Shown: in pieces, positions 54,821-63,972 of the stretch
How the letters are laid out: every line of letters begins with the position of its first letter
Position numbering within the stretch: the first letter of the stretch is position 1
Assembly: GCF_900100255.1 (NCBI RefSeq)
Contig: NZ_FMTS01000003.1
Span: forward strand, 124,001-188,000
DNA: 64,000 bases
Reading direction: 5' to 3'
DNA from: Asticcacaulis taihuensis
Lineage (GTDB): Bacteria; Pseudomonadota; Alphaproteobacteria; Caulobacterales; Caulobacteraceae
The notes under the pieces: generated by a model
Databases searched by the model: none
Seen by the model: only the letters and a program-made list of their open reading frames with translations
What the model was told of the DNA's origin: nothing
Made by a program: the position numbers and the translations under genes

Positions 54821-56302
54821 ATGGTTTCGCGTAGCGGCTTCAGTCGTCGTAACTTAATGCTGGGCATAGGCGCAGCCGGCCTGCTGGCGGCCTGCGCCCG
54901 GCCGCAGACGGCACCCAAGAATGTCGAATTCGATGCGCGACTGGCTGACCTGCATCGGCGCACCTTCACCTATTTCTGGGAAACGACCGATACCAAGACC
55001 GGCCTGGCGCCCGATAACTGGCCCAATCCCGATTTCTGCTCGATCGCCGCCACCGGCTTTGCCCTGACCGCTTATGCCATCGGCTGCAAGAGCGGCTATG
55101 TCAGCCGGTTCGATGCCGCCGAACGGACGCGCACGACCTTGCGCACCTTCTGGAACGGCCAGCAGGGACCGGCCGCCGAAGGGATGATGGGGCATAAGGG
55201 GTTCTTCTACCACTTCCTGCATATGGATACGGGGCTGCGTTACAATAAGGTCGAGTTGTCGAGCATCGATACCGCCCTGTTCCTCTGTGGCGCCCTGACG
55301 GCTGCGGCTTTCTTCGATGGCAGGAACGCCATCGAAACCGAGATCCGCGACCTGGCCATAAAGCTCTATGAGCGTGTCGACTGGACCTTTATGGCCCGTG
55401 AAAATGGCCTGGTCAGCATGGGGTGGCACCCTGAACCCGGCATGAAGGACCATGATGCCAAGGGCCTGATCAATCGCAATTGGGACCGTTATAATGAAGG
55501 CATGATGATCTATCATCTCGGCATGGCGTCGCCGACCCATCCCCTGCCGGCTAAGGCTTGGGAAAGCTGGACGGCCACGCTCGATACCTGGGGGAATAAT
55601 TTTGGCGAACCGCATCTCGGCTTCGCCCCGATGTTCGGTCATCAGTACAGCCATGCCTGGTTCGATTATCGTGGCATCGCCGACGCCTTTATGCGCGGCA
55701 AGGGCATCGACTATTTCATCAATTCGCAGCGCGCCACGGCGGCCCAGCGCAAGTATGCTGTTAAAAACCCAGGCGGCTTCAGGGATTATGGCGCCGATAT
55801 ATGGGGACTGACCGCATGCCGCGGACCGGGTTACGTGAAGGCCAAGGTGAATGGCCGCGAGGTCCAGTTCCAGGAATATGCCGCGCGGGGACCACAGACG
55901 GGCGACAAGGAGGGAATGGACGACGGCACGATCGCGCCGACCGCCGCCGCCGGATCGGTAATGTTTGCGCCCGATATCTGCGTACCAGCCATCCATGCGA
56001 TGCGTGACCGCTATGGCTCTGATCTTTATGGCCAGTACGGTTTCATGGACGCCTTCAACCCCAGCTTCCCGGCAGATCTGCCGTCGAAGACCGGTGTTCA
56101 CACCGAAAAGGCCGGCTGGGTTTCAAAGGAACATCTGGGTATCGATCAGGGACCGATCCTGATCGGGCTGGAAAACTATCGCTCTGGCTTCGTCTGGGAT
56201 ATGTTCAACAGAAGCGCCGTCACCGGTCCGCTGGTGAAGAAGGCATTTCTGGCGGCGGGCTTCCAGCCCGTGGCCGAGGCAGGGAACTGGTTGAAAGCCT
56301 GA
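54821..56302 (+). CDS. Exported PF10091 glucoamylase-like (GH144-like) hydrolase
   Basis: A 493-residue exported protein. A Tat-type start (SRRNLMLGIG) ends in lipobox LLAAC, so it is probably a Tat lipoprotein. The body follows the glucoamylase-like (alpha/alpha)6 pattern: RRTFTYFWETTDTKTGLAPD near 40, CSIAATGFALTAYAIGC, GHKGFFYHFLHMDTG and KVELSSIDTALFLCGAL. The closest known enzymes are GH144 endo-beta-1,2-glucanases. Specificity is inferred from family resemblance. The ATG at 54821 is preferred over the upstream TTG. The stop overlaps the start of the sugar-binding protein gene. Confidence 0.85.
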   Translation: MVSRSGFSRRNLMLGIGAAGLLAACARPQTAPKNVEFDARLADLHRRTFTYFWETTDTKTGLAPDNWPNPDFCSIAATGFALTAYAIGCKSGYVSRFDAAERTRTTLRTFWNGQQGPAAEGMMGHKGFFYHFLHMDTGLRYNKVELSSIDTALFLCGALTAAAFFDGRNAIETEIRDLAIKLYERVDWTFMARENGLVSMGWHPEPGMKDHDAKGLINRNWDRYNEGMMIYHLGMASPTHPLPAKAWESWTATLDTWGNNFGEPHLGFAPMFGHQYSHAWFDYRGIADAFMRGKGIDYFINSQRATAAQRKYAVKNPGGFRDYGADIWGLTACRGPGYVKAKVNGREVQFQEYAARGPQTGDKEGMDDGTIAPTAAAGSVMFAPDICVPAIHAMRDRYGSDLYGQYGFMDAFNPSFPADLPSKTGVHTEKAGWVSKEHLGIDQGPILIGLENYRSGFVWDMFNRSAVTGPLVKKAFLAAGFQPVAEAGNWLKA

Positions 56303-57573
56303 TGAGCACGGACCGGCGCAGGTTTGGACTGGCATTGGCGTCGCTAGCGGCCGCCGCGCCTGTGGCCTGCGCCAAAAAGCATGAGCCGCTGCGTATCTGG
56401 GCCATGGGGCTGGAAGGTGAGGCACTGGGCGCGATCGCCGGTGATTTCGAGGCGCAAAACCCGGCCGTTCCGGTGCGGGTGCAGGCCCTGCCGTGGGGGG
56501 CGGCGCATGAAAAGCTGCTGACCGCTTTCGCCGCCGATAATCTGCCGGATGTAATTGCGCTGGGGAACACCTGGGTATCGGAATTCGCCGCCCTTGGCGC
56601 GCTGGAACCATTGAACAGCCGCCTGTCACGGAGCAGCATCACGCCTGACCGCTGGTTCGATGGGGCGCGCAAATCGGTTACGCTCGACGGGCAGGTGCTG
56701 GGCGTGCCGTGGTATGTCGATACAAGGCTGCTGTTTTACCGCACCGACCTGCTGCAAAAAGCCGGATTTGATGAGCCGGCAAACACATGGGCCGGCTGGG
56801 ACGCGCAACTGGCGGCACTTTCCGGCGCGTGCCGCGGCGGCAAATATGGCCTGCTGATGCCCTTTGCCGAATATGAACCGCTGGTGGCCTTCTGCCTGCA
56901 GGCTGACGCGCCGATCCTGATTGACAGCGATACACGCGGCGGCTTCCGCCAGCCTGGCATCCGCGACAGTTTCGCCTACGCGGCATCGCTGTATCAGCGG
57001 GGCTATGCCGCGCGCCTCACCCATTCCGAGGTGACGGATGTCTATTCGTCATTCGCGCGCGATGATTTCGCCTTCATCATCACTGGCCCGTGGAATCTGG
57101 CGGAATTCGCCAGACGCCTGCCGGCCAACTTGCAGGACCGGTGGGCCACGGCGCCGTTGCCCGGACCGCACGGACCGGGGGAGTCCTCGGCCGGCGGGGT
57201 GTCGCTGTGCATCCCGCGCGCATCGAAACGTAAGGACAGCGCCTTCCGTTTTATCGAATATCTGTGCGATCCGCAGCGCCAGGCCGATTTTTACAGGACC
57301 ACGAGCGATCTGCCGGCCGACCGGGGCGCCTGGTTACGGACCAGCCTGATGCACGACCGGCGGTCACTGACCTTCTTTGATCAGCTCAACCGCACCCGCC
57401 CGCCACCGCAGGTGCCGGAATGGGAGCGTATCGCCAACGAGATGGTGGCGGCGCTGGAGCGCGTGGTGCGCGGCATCACGACGCTTGATGCCGCCTTGAA
57501 AGGGCTGGATGAATTCGCTTGGACGCTTCTGGCCAAGCGGCGCGCCATGCTCGAACTGAAGGGCGTGGCATGA
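56302..57573 (+). CDS. Sugar ABC transporter extracellular solute-binding protein
   Basis: A 423-residue family-1 binding protein of the maltose/multiple sugar type. The N-terminus MSTDRRRFGLALASLAAAA resembles a Tat signal, with a Cys near residue 23 that only loosely fits a lipobox. The mature part has LRIWAMGLEG, the family's LPDVIALGNTW loop and an aromatic-rich DVYSSFARDDFAFIITGPWN. It overlaps both neighbours (TGATG upstream, ATGA downstream), so binding protein and permeases are made together. Confidence 0.93.
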   Translation: MSTDRRRFGLALASLAAAAPVACAKKHEPLRIWAMGLEGEALGAIAGDFEAQNPAVPVRVQALPWGAAHEKLLTAFAADNLPDVIALGNTWVSEFAALGALEPLNSRLSRSSITPDRWFDGARKSVTLDGQVLGVPWYVDTRLLFYRTDLLQKAGFDEPANTWAGWDAQLAALSGACRGGKYGLLMPFAEYEPLVAFCLQADAPILIDSDTRGGFRQPGIRDSFAYAASLYQRGYAARLTHSEVTDVYSSFARDDFAFIITGPWNLAEFARRLPANLQDRWATAPLPGPHGPGESSAGGVSLCIPRASKRKDSAFRFIEYLCDPQRQADFYRTTSDLPADRGAWLRTSLMHDRRSLTFFDQLNRTRPPPQVPEWERIANEMVAALERVVRGITTLDAALKGLDEFAWTLLAKRRAMLELKGVA

Positions 57574-58463
57574 CGACCTTGCGCGCCTTCATGCGGGAGA
57601 TATCGCCGGGCCATGTCTTCGTGGCGCCGGCCATGTTCGTGCTCAGTGTCTTCTTCCTTATGCCGGTGTTGGGTGCGCTGGTGATGAGTTTCACCGATTT
57701 CGACCTCTATGCCCTGGCCGACCTTAAAAACCTGCGATTCATCTGGCTTGGCAACTATATCAACCTGATGCAGACGCCGCTGTTCTGGAAGGCGTTCGGC
57801 AATACCTGCTATTTCGCCCTGGTCGGCGCGCCCCTATCGATCGCCGTGTCGCTGGCCATGGCCATGCTGCTCAATGTGCCGGGCGTGGGGCTCAAGGCGC
57901 TTTACCGCACGGCCCTGTTCGCGCCCTATGTAGCGACGCTGGCCGCCGCAGCGGTGATCTGGCGCTATATGCTGGATGCGCAATATGGCTGGCTCAACCA
58001 ATTCCTGATCGTCATCGGCCTGCAACCGATCGACTGGCTGGGCAATCCGCACTTTTCCATGCCGGCCATCATCCTGTTCTCAGTGTGGAAGAATTTCGGC
58101 TACAACATGCTGATCCTGCTGGCGGCCCTCCAGCGCATTCCGGATGATCTTTACGAAGCTGCCCGCGTTGATGGGGCAGGGGGCTGGGAACGCTTCATTC
58201 ATGTCACCCTGCCGGGCGTGGCGCCCAGCCTGTGGATGGTGGCCTTGCTCACCGTGGCCGGCTATTTCCAGCTCTTCGCCGAACCCTACGTCATGACCCA
58301 GGGCGGGCCGGCGCAATCCACTGTAAGCCTGCTCTATTTCATGTACGAGGACGGCTTCAAGTGGTGGAACCTGGGCCATGCCTCGGCCACGGCCTTTATC
58401 CTGTTTGCGGTGCTGATGGGCCTGTCTTTCCTGCGGCCGAAATCGGAAGAGGTGTTCGCATGA
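57570..58463 (+). CDS. Sugar ABC transporter permease (MalF/UgpA type)
   Basis: A 297-residue protein with six membrane helices. The cytoplasmic EAA loop has LYEAARVDGAGGWERFIHVTLPG, the standard contact with the ATPase. The ATG at 57570 overlaps the preceding stop (ATGA); the longer frame start lies inside the binding protein gene and was rejected. It forms the heterodimer with the next gene. Confidence 0.95.
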   Translation: MTTLRAFMREISPGHVFVAPAMFVLSVFFLMPVLGALVMSFTDFDLYALADLKNLRFIWLGNYINLMQTPLFWKAFGNTCYFALVGAPLSIAVSLAMAMLLNVPGVGLKALYRTALFAPYVATLAAAAVIWRYMLDAQYGWLNQFLIVIGLQPIDWLGNPHFSMPAIILFSVWKNFGYNMLILLAALQRIPDDLYEAARVDGAGGWERFIHVTLPGVAPSLWMVALLTVAGYFQLFAEPYVMTQGGPAQSTVSLLYFMYEDGFKWWNLGHASATAFILFAVLMGLSFLRPKSEEVFA

Positions 58464-59281
58464 GGAATGCCCTCCAGAAAATATCGACCACGGGCCTGTT
58501 GATTGCCGCCTCATTCATCGCCGTCTTTCCGTTGTTGTGGATGGTGTCTATGTCCTTCATGCCGGAGGCCGAGGCCAATGCCTTCCCGGCGCGGCTGTTT
58601 CCGCACGATCCGACCCTGGCCAACTATGCCGACCTCTTCGCCCATCAGCGCATGGGCCGCTTCCTGTTCAACAGCCTGCTGGTGGCCTCGCTGGCGACGG
58701 TCCTGTCACTGGCGTTCAATGTGACCGCCGGTTATGCCTTCGCCAAGCTGGACTTTCGGGGGCGTGAGAAGTTGTTCCGCTTCCTCCTGGCGGTGGTGGT
58801 CATCCCCGGTCAGTTGACCATGCTGCCCTTGTTTTTCCAACTCAAGACGCTCGGCCTGCTTAATTCTTACGCCGGCGTGGTGGTGCCCTTCATGACCTCG
58901 CTGTTCGGTATTTTTCTCGTCAGGCAATATGCGCTCGGCCTGCCCGATGAAATGCTGCAGGCGGCGCGCGTCGATGGCGCCTCGGAATGGATGATCTTTC
59001 GTAAGATTGTTCTGCCCAACCTGTCGCCCATTATCGTGACCCTGGCTGTGTTCACCTTTCTGGCCGCCTGGAATGATTTCCTGTGGCCGCTGATCGTGCT
59101 GTCGGACGATCACAACTATACCCTGCCTCTGGCCATTGCCTCGCTGTCGCAGGAACATATCCAGGATTCCGGCATGGTCATGGCCTGTGCCACGGTCACC
59201 ATCGCACCGGTGATATTGCTGTTTCTGGCGCTTCAACGCCATTATGTAAGGGGACTGCTAGCGGGCAGTGTTAAAGGATGA
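58460..59281 (+). CDS. Sugar ABC transporter permease (MalG/UgpE type)
   Basis: A 273-residue protein with six helices and the EAA loop MLQAARVDGASEWMIFRKIVLP. SLSQEHIQDSGMVMACATVTI lies in the last periplasmic part. The start overlaps the first permease's stop by four bases (ATGA). The gene order is binding protein, permease 1, permease 2, with no ATPase in the operon; the likely ATPase is at 50.7 kb. Confidence 0.95.
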   Translation: MRNALQKISTTGLLIAASFIAVFPLLWMVSMSFMPEAEANAFPARLFPHDPTLANYADLFAHQRMGRFLFNSLLVASLATVLSLAFNVTAGYAFAKLDFRGREKLFRFLLAVVVIPGQLTMLPLFFQLKTLGLLNSYAGVVVPFMTSLFGIFLVRQYALGLPDEMLQAARVDGASEWMIFRKIVLPNLSPIIVTLAVFTFLAAWNDFLWPLIVLSDDHNYTLPLAIASLSQEHIQDSGMVMACATVTIAPVILLFLALQRHYVRGLLAGSVKG

Positions 59282-59988
59282 GAGCTTTCATTATCGCCTT
59301 GGCGGCCCTGGCCCTGACGGGCTGCGCCACGACCCGGCCGGATATGCTGGCCAGGGGCGCGACGGCTGAAAAGGTCACGCTCAAGGACGGTTCGACCGTG
59401 CAGTACATGCAGTATGTGCCGGCCAGCTATCATGGTGGCAAGATGCCGGTGATTGTCTTCCTGCATGGATCGGGTGAAGCGGGCAGCGATGTTACGCGCG
59501 TTATGGGGCCGGGGCCGTGGGCATATGCCCGCGACCATGCCGACTTCCCGTTCATCATCCTGGCGCCGCAGCAGTGGCGCGACGAGGAATGGGAACCGAA
59601 AAAGCTGAAGGAATGGTTGGATAATGTCGAGGCGCATATCCCGGCGGACCGAAAGCGCATCTACCTGACCGGCCTGTCGCTCGGCGGCGGTGGCGCCTGG
59701 GACTGGGGCATGACGCAACCCAGGCGCTTTGCCGCCATCGCGCCGGTCTCCGGTTATTCGAACCTGAAAACCCCCTGCAAGCTGACCGGTAACCATATCT
59801 GGGCTTTCCACGGCGAGGTCGACGACGTGGTGCCGATCCGCGATGAGGAAGTGCTGGTCAGCGCCGCGAAAGCCTGCGGCATCGACATTAAATATACCAT
59901 CTATCCCGGCGGCAATCACAACGCCTGGGACGCCACCTACGCCAATCCGGACCTCTACGCCTGGTTCATGGATCATAAAAAGGAGTAA
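59278..59988 (+). CDS. Alpha/beta-hydrolase lipoprotein (esterase-like)
   Basis: A 236-residue predicted lipoprotein. The lipobox LTGC places lipidated Cys16. An alpha/beta-hydrolase fold follows with VFLHGSGEAG as oxyanion region, nucleophile Ser134 in GLSLGGGG, Asp in HGEVDDVVP and His in GGNHNAWD. It resembles PHB-depolymerase/dienelactone-like carbohydrate esterases that flank glycoside hydrolase genes. It overlaps the second permease's stop by four bases. Removal of ester groups from the imported sugar polymer is a likely but unproved role. Confidence 0.82.
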   Translation: MRAFIIALAALALTGCATTRPDMLARGATAEKVTLKDGSTVQYMQYVPASYHGGKMPVIVFLHGSGEAGSDVTRVMGPGPWAYARDHADFPFIILAPQQWRDEEWEPKKLKEWLDNVEAHIPADRKRIYLTGLSLGGGGAWDWGMTQPRRFAAIAPVSGYSNLKTPCKLTGNHIWAFHGEVDDVVPIRDEEVLVSAAKACGIDIKYTIYPGGNHNAWDATYANPDLYAWFMDHKKE

Positions 59989-59993
59989 CGCTC

Positions 59994-62264
59994 ATGACCG
60001 CCTTTACCCCCTCCCGCCGGTTTTTCCTGAAAGGTGCCGCCGCAACCGCCGCCCTGGTGCCGGTGGCAGCGCCCGGTTTTGCCAGGGTAACGCCCGCCGC
60101 CGATCCGTTCATTGAAAAGCTTATCAAAAGCATGAGCCTTGAGGAAAAAGCCGGCCAGCTTTCGATCTATGGCGACACCACGCGCTTTGACGGCCCGCCG
60201 ATCAACCCGACCTCGGAGCAGGCGCAGGGTAAGGAAAAGGTCAAGGCCGATATCGCTGCCGGTAAAATTACCGGCCTGTTCAACGGCATCGGCGTGGCCG
60301 GCGGCCGCGAACTGCAACAGGTGGCCATCGAGCGGTCGCCGCACAAAATTCCGCTGATTTTCGCCGGCGACATCATCCACGGCGTCAAGACGACCTTCCC
60401 GATTCCGCTTGGTGAATCCGCCAGTTGGGATACCGACCTGGCCATGCGCACCGCGCGGGCCGCCGCTCTGGAAGCGACGGCCAAGGGGCTGCACTGGACC
60501 TTTGCGCCGATGGTTGATGTGGCGCGGGATCAGCGCTGGGGCCGCGTCGCTGAAGGGGCAGGAGAGGATACGTACCTCGGCATCCAGTTGGCGAAGGCGC
60601 GCGTCAAGGGCTTCCAGGGTGACAGCCTGAAGGCTGAAACCTCGGTGGTGGCCTGCCCCAAGCACTTCGCGGCCTATGGCGCCGTTCAGGGCGGGATGGA
60701 GTACAACACCGCCGATATCCCCGAAACCACTTTGCGCGAAGTCCATCTGCCGCCGTTCAAGGCCGCCTTCGATGCCGGGGCGCTGACCACCATGTCGTCC
60801 TTCAACGATATCGCCGGTGTGCCCTCGACCGGCAATCATTACCTGCTGACCGATATCCTGCGCGGCGAATGGGGCTTCAAGGGGCTGGTGGTTTCGGACT
60901 ACACCTCGGAAGAGGAACTGATCCTGCACGGTTTCGCCGCTGATGGCGCCGATGCCACGGCCAAGGCGATCAATGCCGGTTGCGACATGGGGATGCAGTC
61001 GGGCCTTTATATGAAATACCTGCCGGACCTCGTACGCTCGGGCAAGGTAAAGCTGGCCGTGCTCGATGAGGCAGTGCGCCGGGTGCTTTACGTCAAGAAG
61101 GCGTTGGGCCTGTTTGAAAATCCCTATCGGTCGCTCGATCTCACGCGTGAGCAGACAGATATCCGCCGGCCGGAGACCGTGGCCCTGGCGCGCGAAGCCG
61201 GACGCAAGTCGTGCGTGCTGCTGAAGAACGAGGGCAACCTGTTGCCGCTGCCGAAGTCAGGTAAAAAGATTGCCCTGATCGGCCCGTTTGGTAATGACAA
61301 GGCCAATTGTCCCGGTCCGTGGGCGGTCTTCCCCGATGTGGAATCCTGCGTCACCTGGGAGGCCGGCTTCCGCGCGGTGATTGGCGATGCCCTGACCGTA
61401 GTGAAGGGCTCGGATGTCGAGGCGCCGATCGAAGGCGGCATAGACGCGGCGGTTAAGGCGGCGAAGGCGGCCGACATCGTCGTGCTGGCCATCGGCGAGG
61501 CGGCGAACATGTCCGGCGAGGCGCAATCACGCGTCGATATCTCCATCCCCGCGCCGCAACTGGCGTTGGCCGAAGCCGTGGCCGCGACTGGCAAACCGGT
61601 GGTGGTTCTGCTCAAGCATGGCCGCGCCTTGGCCCTGACCGGGGCGGTGAAAGAGGCACCGGCTATTTTGGCCACCTGGTTCCTCGGTTCGGAAGAGGGC
61701 AATGCCATTGCCGATATCGTCTTCGGCGATTATGCGCCGCAGGGTCGTTTGCCTGTCAGCTTCCCGCAGGCGTCGGGGCAGGAACCCTTCTACTACAACC
61801 ACCGCATCACCGGCCGTCCGCAGATCAGCGACGACAAGAACTTCAAGGCGCGCTACCGCGAAGTGACCAATGAGGCGCTTTATCCGTTTGGCCACGGCCT
61901 GAGCTATTCGACGGTTTCCTACGGCACCACGGCGGTCAATGCGCCCACCCTGGCGATGAATGGTCAAATCAAGGTGACCGCGATCATCAGCAATACCGGC
62001 AGCCGCAAGGTGCATGAGGTGGTGCAGCTCTATATTCACGACAAGGTGGCCTCGATGACCCAGCCGATCCGGGCGCTGAAAGGCTTCCAGCATTTCGATC
62101 TGGAGCCGGGCCAGAACACGACGGTTGAATTTACCCTGACGGCCGCCGACCTCGCCTTTGTTCATCCCAACCTGAGAGCCTCGGCCGAAGCCGGCCGGTT
62201 CGATGTCTGGATCGCGCCGTCTTCGACCGGCGGCACGCCGGCTTCGTTTGATTTGATAGCTTAA
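59994..62264 (+). CDS. Exported GH3 family beta-glucosidase
   Basis: A 756-residue exported enzyme. A Tat-type signal (SRRFFLKGAA) ends near GFA. The (beta/alpha)8 domain has FAPMVDVARDQRWGR and nucleophile Asp302 in VVSDYTSEEE. A second alpha/beta domain carries ALIGPFGNDKANCPG, and a C-terminal FnIII-like domain has SNTGSRKVHEVVQLY. AAGGAGTAAC precedes the ATG. It would remove terminal glucose from oligosaccharides in the periplasm, complementing the cytoplasmic GH1. It ends the operon before an inverted repeat. Confidence 0.95.
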   Translation: MTAFTPSRRFFLKGAAATAALVPVAAPGFARVTPAADPFIEKLIKSMSLEEKAGQLSIYGDTTRFDGPPINPTSEQAQGKEKVKADIAAGKITGLFNGIGVAGGRELQQVAIERSPHKIPLIFAGDIIHGVKTTFPIPLGESASWDTDLAMRTARAAALEATAKGLHWTFAPMVDVARDQRWGRVAEGAGEDTYLGIQLAKARVKGFQGDSLKAETSVVACPKHFAAYGAVQGGMEYNTADIPETTLREVHLPPFKAAFDAGALTTMSSFNDIAGVPSTGNHYLLTDILRGEWGFKGLVVSDYTSEEELILHGFAADGADATAKAINAGCDMGMQSGLYMKYLPDLVRSGKVKLAVLDEAVRRVLYVKKALGLFENPYRSLDLTREQTDIRRPETVALAREAGRKSCVLLKNEGNLLPLPKSGKKIALIGPFGNDKANCPGPWAVFPDVESCVTWEAGFRAVIGDALTVVKGSDVEAPIEGGIDAAVKAAKAADIVVLAIGEAANMSGEAQSRVDISIPAPQLALAEAVAATGKPVVVLLKHGRALALTGAVKEAPAILATWFLGSEEGNAIADIVFGDYAPQGRLPVSFPQASGQEPFYYNHRITGRPQISDDKNFKARYREVTNEALYPFGHGLSYSTVSYGTTAVNAPTLAMNGQIKVTAIISNTGSRKVHEVVQLYIHDKVASMTQPIRALKGFQHFDLEPGQNTTVEFTLTAADLAFVHPNLRASAEAGRFDVWIAPSSTGGTPASFDLIA

Positions 62265-62279
62265 TCAAGGAAAGGGTTT

Positions 62280-62425
62280 ATCCACAGATTGCACAGATTA
62301 ACACAGATTAAGAGGGCGCCTGCGCCGTTCGGACCAATCTTCAAAGGTATGTTTTCGTGTCCTCTCAGGTGAAGGCGCTGACGCGCTTAAACCTTAATCT
62401 GTGCTAATCTGTGCAATCTGTGGAT
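62280..62425. repeat. 146-bp element with 33-bp terminal inverted repeats
   Basis: The ends are ATCCACAGATTGCACAGATT... (62280-62312) and its complement at 62393-62425. They match at 32 of 33 positions and are made of CACAGATT units. The 80-bp middle is non-coding. The form suggests a MITE-like element or a strong stem loop in the transcript between GH3 and halogenase genes. Confidence 0.8.
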
Positions 62426-62451
62426 TCTCTTAAAATTCAGCACGGGGCCAC

Positions 62452-63972
62452 ATGACCAATCCTCCGATCAAAACCATCACCATTGTCGGCGGCGGCACAG
62501 CCGGCTGGATGACGGCCGCCTTGCTCTCCAAGCTCCTGATGGGGCGTTACGATATCACTCTGATAGAATCCGAGGAGATCGGCACGATCGGCGTGGGGGA
62601 GGCGACCATCCCGGCCATCAAGGTTTTCAACGAGATGCTGGAGGTCAATGAAGCCGAGTTCCTGAAGGCGACGCAGGGCACCTTCAAGCTGGGGATCGAA
62701 TTTGTTGGCTGGCGTGATGGCCCGCACGACCCGGCCGACAGCTATATCCACGGCTTTGGCAAGATCGGCATAGACCGGCTGTGGCTGCATACGCACCAGT
62801 TCTGGCTGAAGATGCGCGAAAAAGGCGCGGTCAAACATTTCGATCATTACGCCATCTGCTGCGCCGCCGCCCGCAAAGGGCGCTTCACGCCGCCCGATCC
62901 ACGGCGCGGCCCGCCGGTCAGCGATCTCGATTACGCCTATCATTTCGACGCCTCGCTTTATGCCCGTTACCTGCGGACTTTAAGCGAAGGACGGGGCGTG
63001 AAACGGATCGAGGGGCGGATTACGCAAGTGAATCTGCGGCCGGAAGACGGCTTTATCGACACGCTTACCCTGCAAAACGGGCACTCGATCGGCGGCGATT
63101 TATTTATCGACTGTTCCGGTATGCGCGGCCTGCTGATCGGCGAGGCACTCGGTATCGACTATGAAGATTGGAACGAATGGCTGTTGTGCGATCGCGCCTA
63201 TGCCGTTCCCTCGGTCAATCCGGCCCAGATTACCCCTTACGTTACCTGCACGACGCGCGATGCCGGCTGGCAGTGGCGCATCCCCCTGCAACACCGCACC
63301 GGCAATGGCTATGTCCATTCGAGCGGCTATACCGATGATCAAACGGCGGTCGATACCCTGATGTCCACATTGGGCGGGCCCGCCCTGGCCGAGCCGCGCC
63401 TGGTGAAGTTCCGACCCGGCAAGCGGCATAAATCATGGGAAAAGAACTGCGTCGCCATCGGGCTTTCGGGCGGCTTCCTGGAGCCGCTGGAATCGACCAG
63501 CATCCACCTGATCCAGACCGGCATTTTGCGACTGTTGTCACTGTTTCCGGGGCAGGGTTTCAATGCCGCGGATATCAGCGAATACAACACCTATACCGAT
63601 GACGAATACCGCGACATCCGTGACTTCATCATTGCCCACTACAAGGTGACGAACCGCGAGGATACGCCGTTCTGGAAGTACCTCAAACATATGCCGGTGC
63701 CGGAGTCGCTCGCCCGCAAGCTCGACCTGTTCCGCTCGTCGGCGCGATTCTTCAAGCGTGGCGCGTTCGAACTGTTCCGCGAGGAAAGTTGGGTGCAGGT
63801 GCTGTTGGGGCAGGGGATGACTGCCGGCTACGACCCCAATGTCGACCTGCTGAGCGAGGCGGAAATGATCGGTTTCCTGCGCGATATCGAGGCAGTGATC
63901 GACGGCAATGTCAACGCCATGCCGACGCACGACGCCTATATCGCCCGCTATTGCCCGGCGCCGAAAGTGTAA
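62452..63972 (+). CDS. Tryptophan-halogenase-like flavoprotein, copy 2
   Basis: A 506-residue FAD-dependent halogenase-family protein, paralogous to the copy at 51.8-53.3 kb. FAD motif VGGGTAGW is at 12-19. Lys79 in FKLGIEF has the same number as the catalytic Lys in PrnA, and WQWRIP and [10 protein letters not shown] follow. It is in line with the GH3 gene but separated by a 146-bp inverted-repeat element, so co-transcription is uncertain. No flavin reductase gene is near. The substrate is not indicated by its neighbours. Confidence 0.87.
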   Translation: MTNPPIKTITIVGGGTAGWMTAALLSKLLMGRYDITLIESEEIGTIGVGEATIPAIKVFNEMLEVNEAEFLKATQGTFKLGIEFVGWRDGPHDPADSYIHGFGKIGIDRLWLHTHQFWLKMREKGAVKHFDHYAICCAAARKGRFTPPDPRRGPPVSDLDYAYHFDASLYARYLRTLSEGRGVKRIEGRITQVNLRPEDGFIDTLTLQNGHSIGGDLFIDCSGMRGLLIGEALGIDYEDWNEWLLCDRAYAVPSVNPAQITPYVTCTTRDAGWQWRIPLQHRTGNGYVHSSGYTDDQTAVDTLMSTLGGPALAEPRLVKFRPGKRHKSWEKNCVAIGLSGGFLEPLESTSIHLIQTGILRLLSLFPGQGFNAADISEYNTYTDDEYRDIRDFIIAHYKVTNREDTPFWKYLKHMPVPESLARKLDLFRSSARFFKRGAFELFREESWVQVLLGQGMTAGYDPNVDLLSEAEMIGFLRDIEAVIDGNVNAMPTHDAYIARYCPAPKV

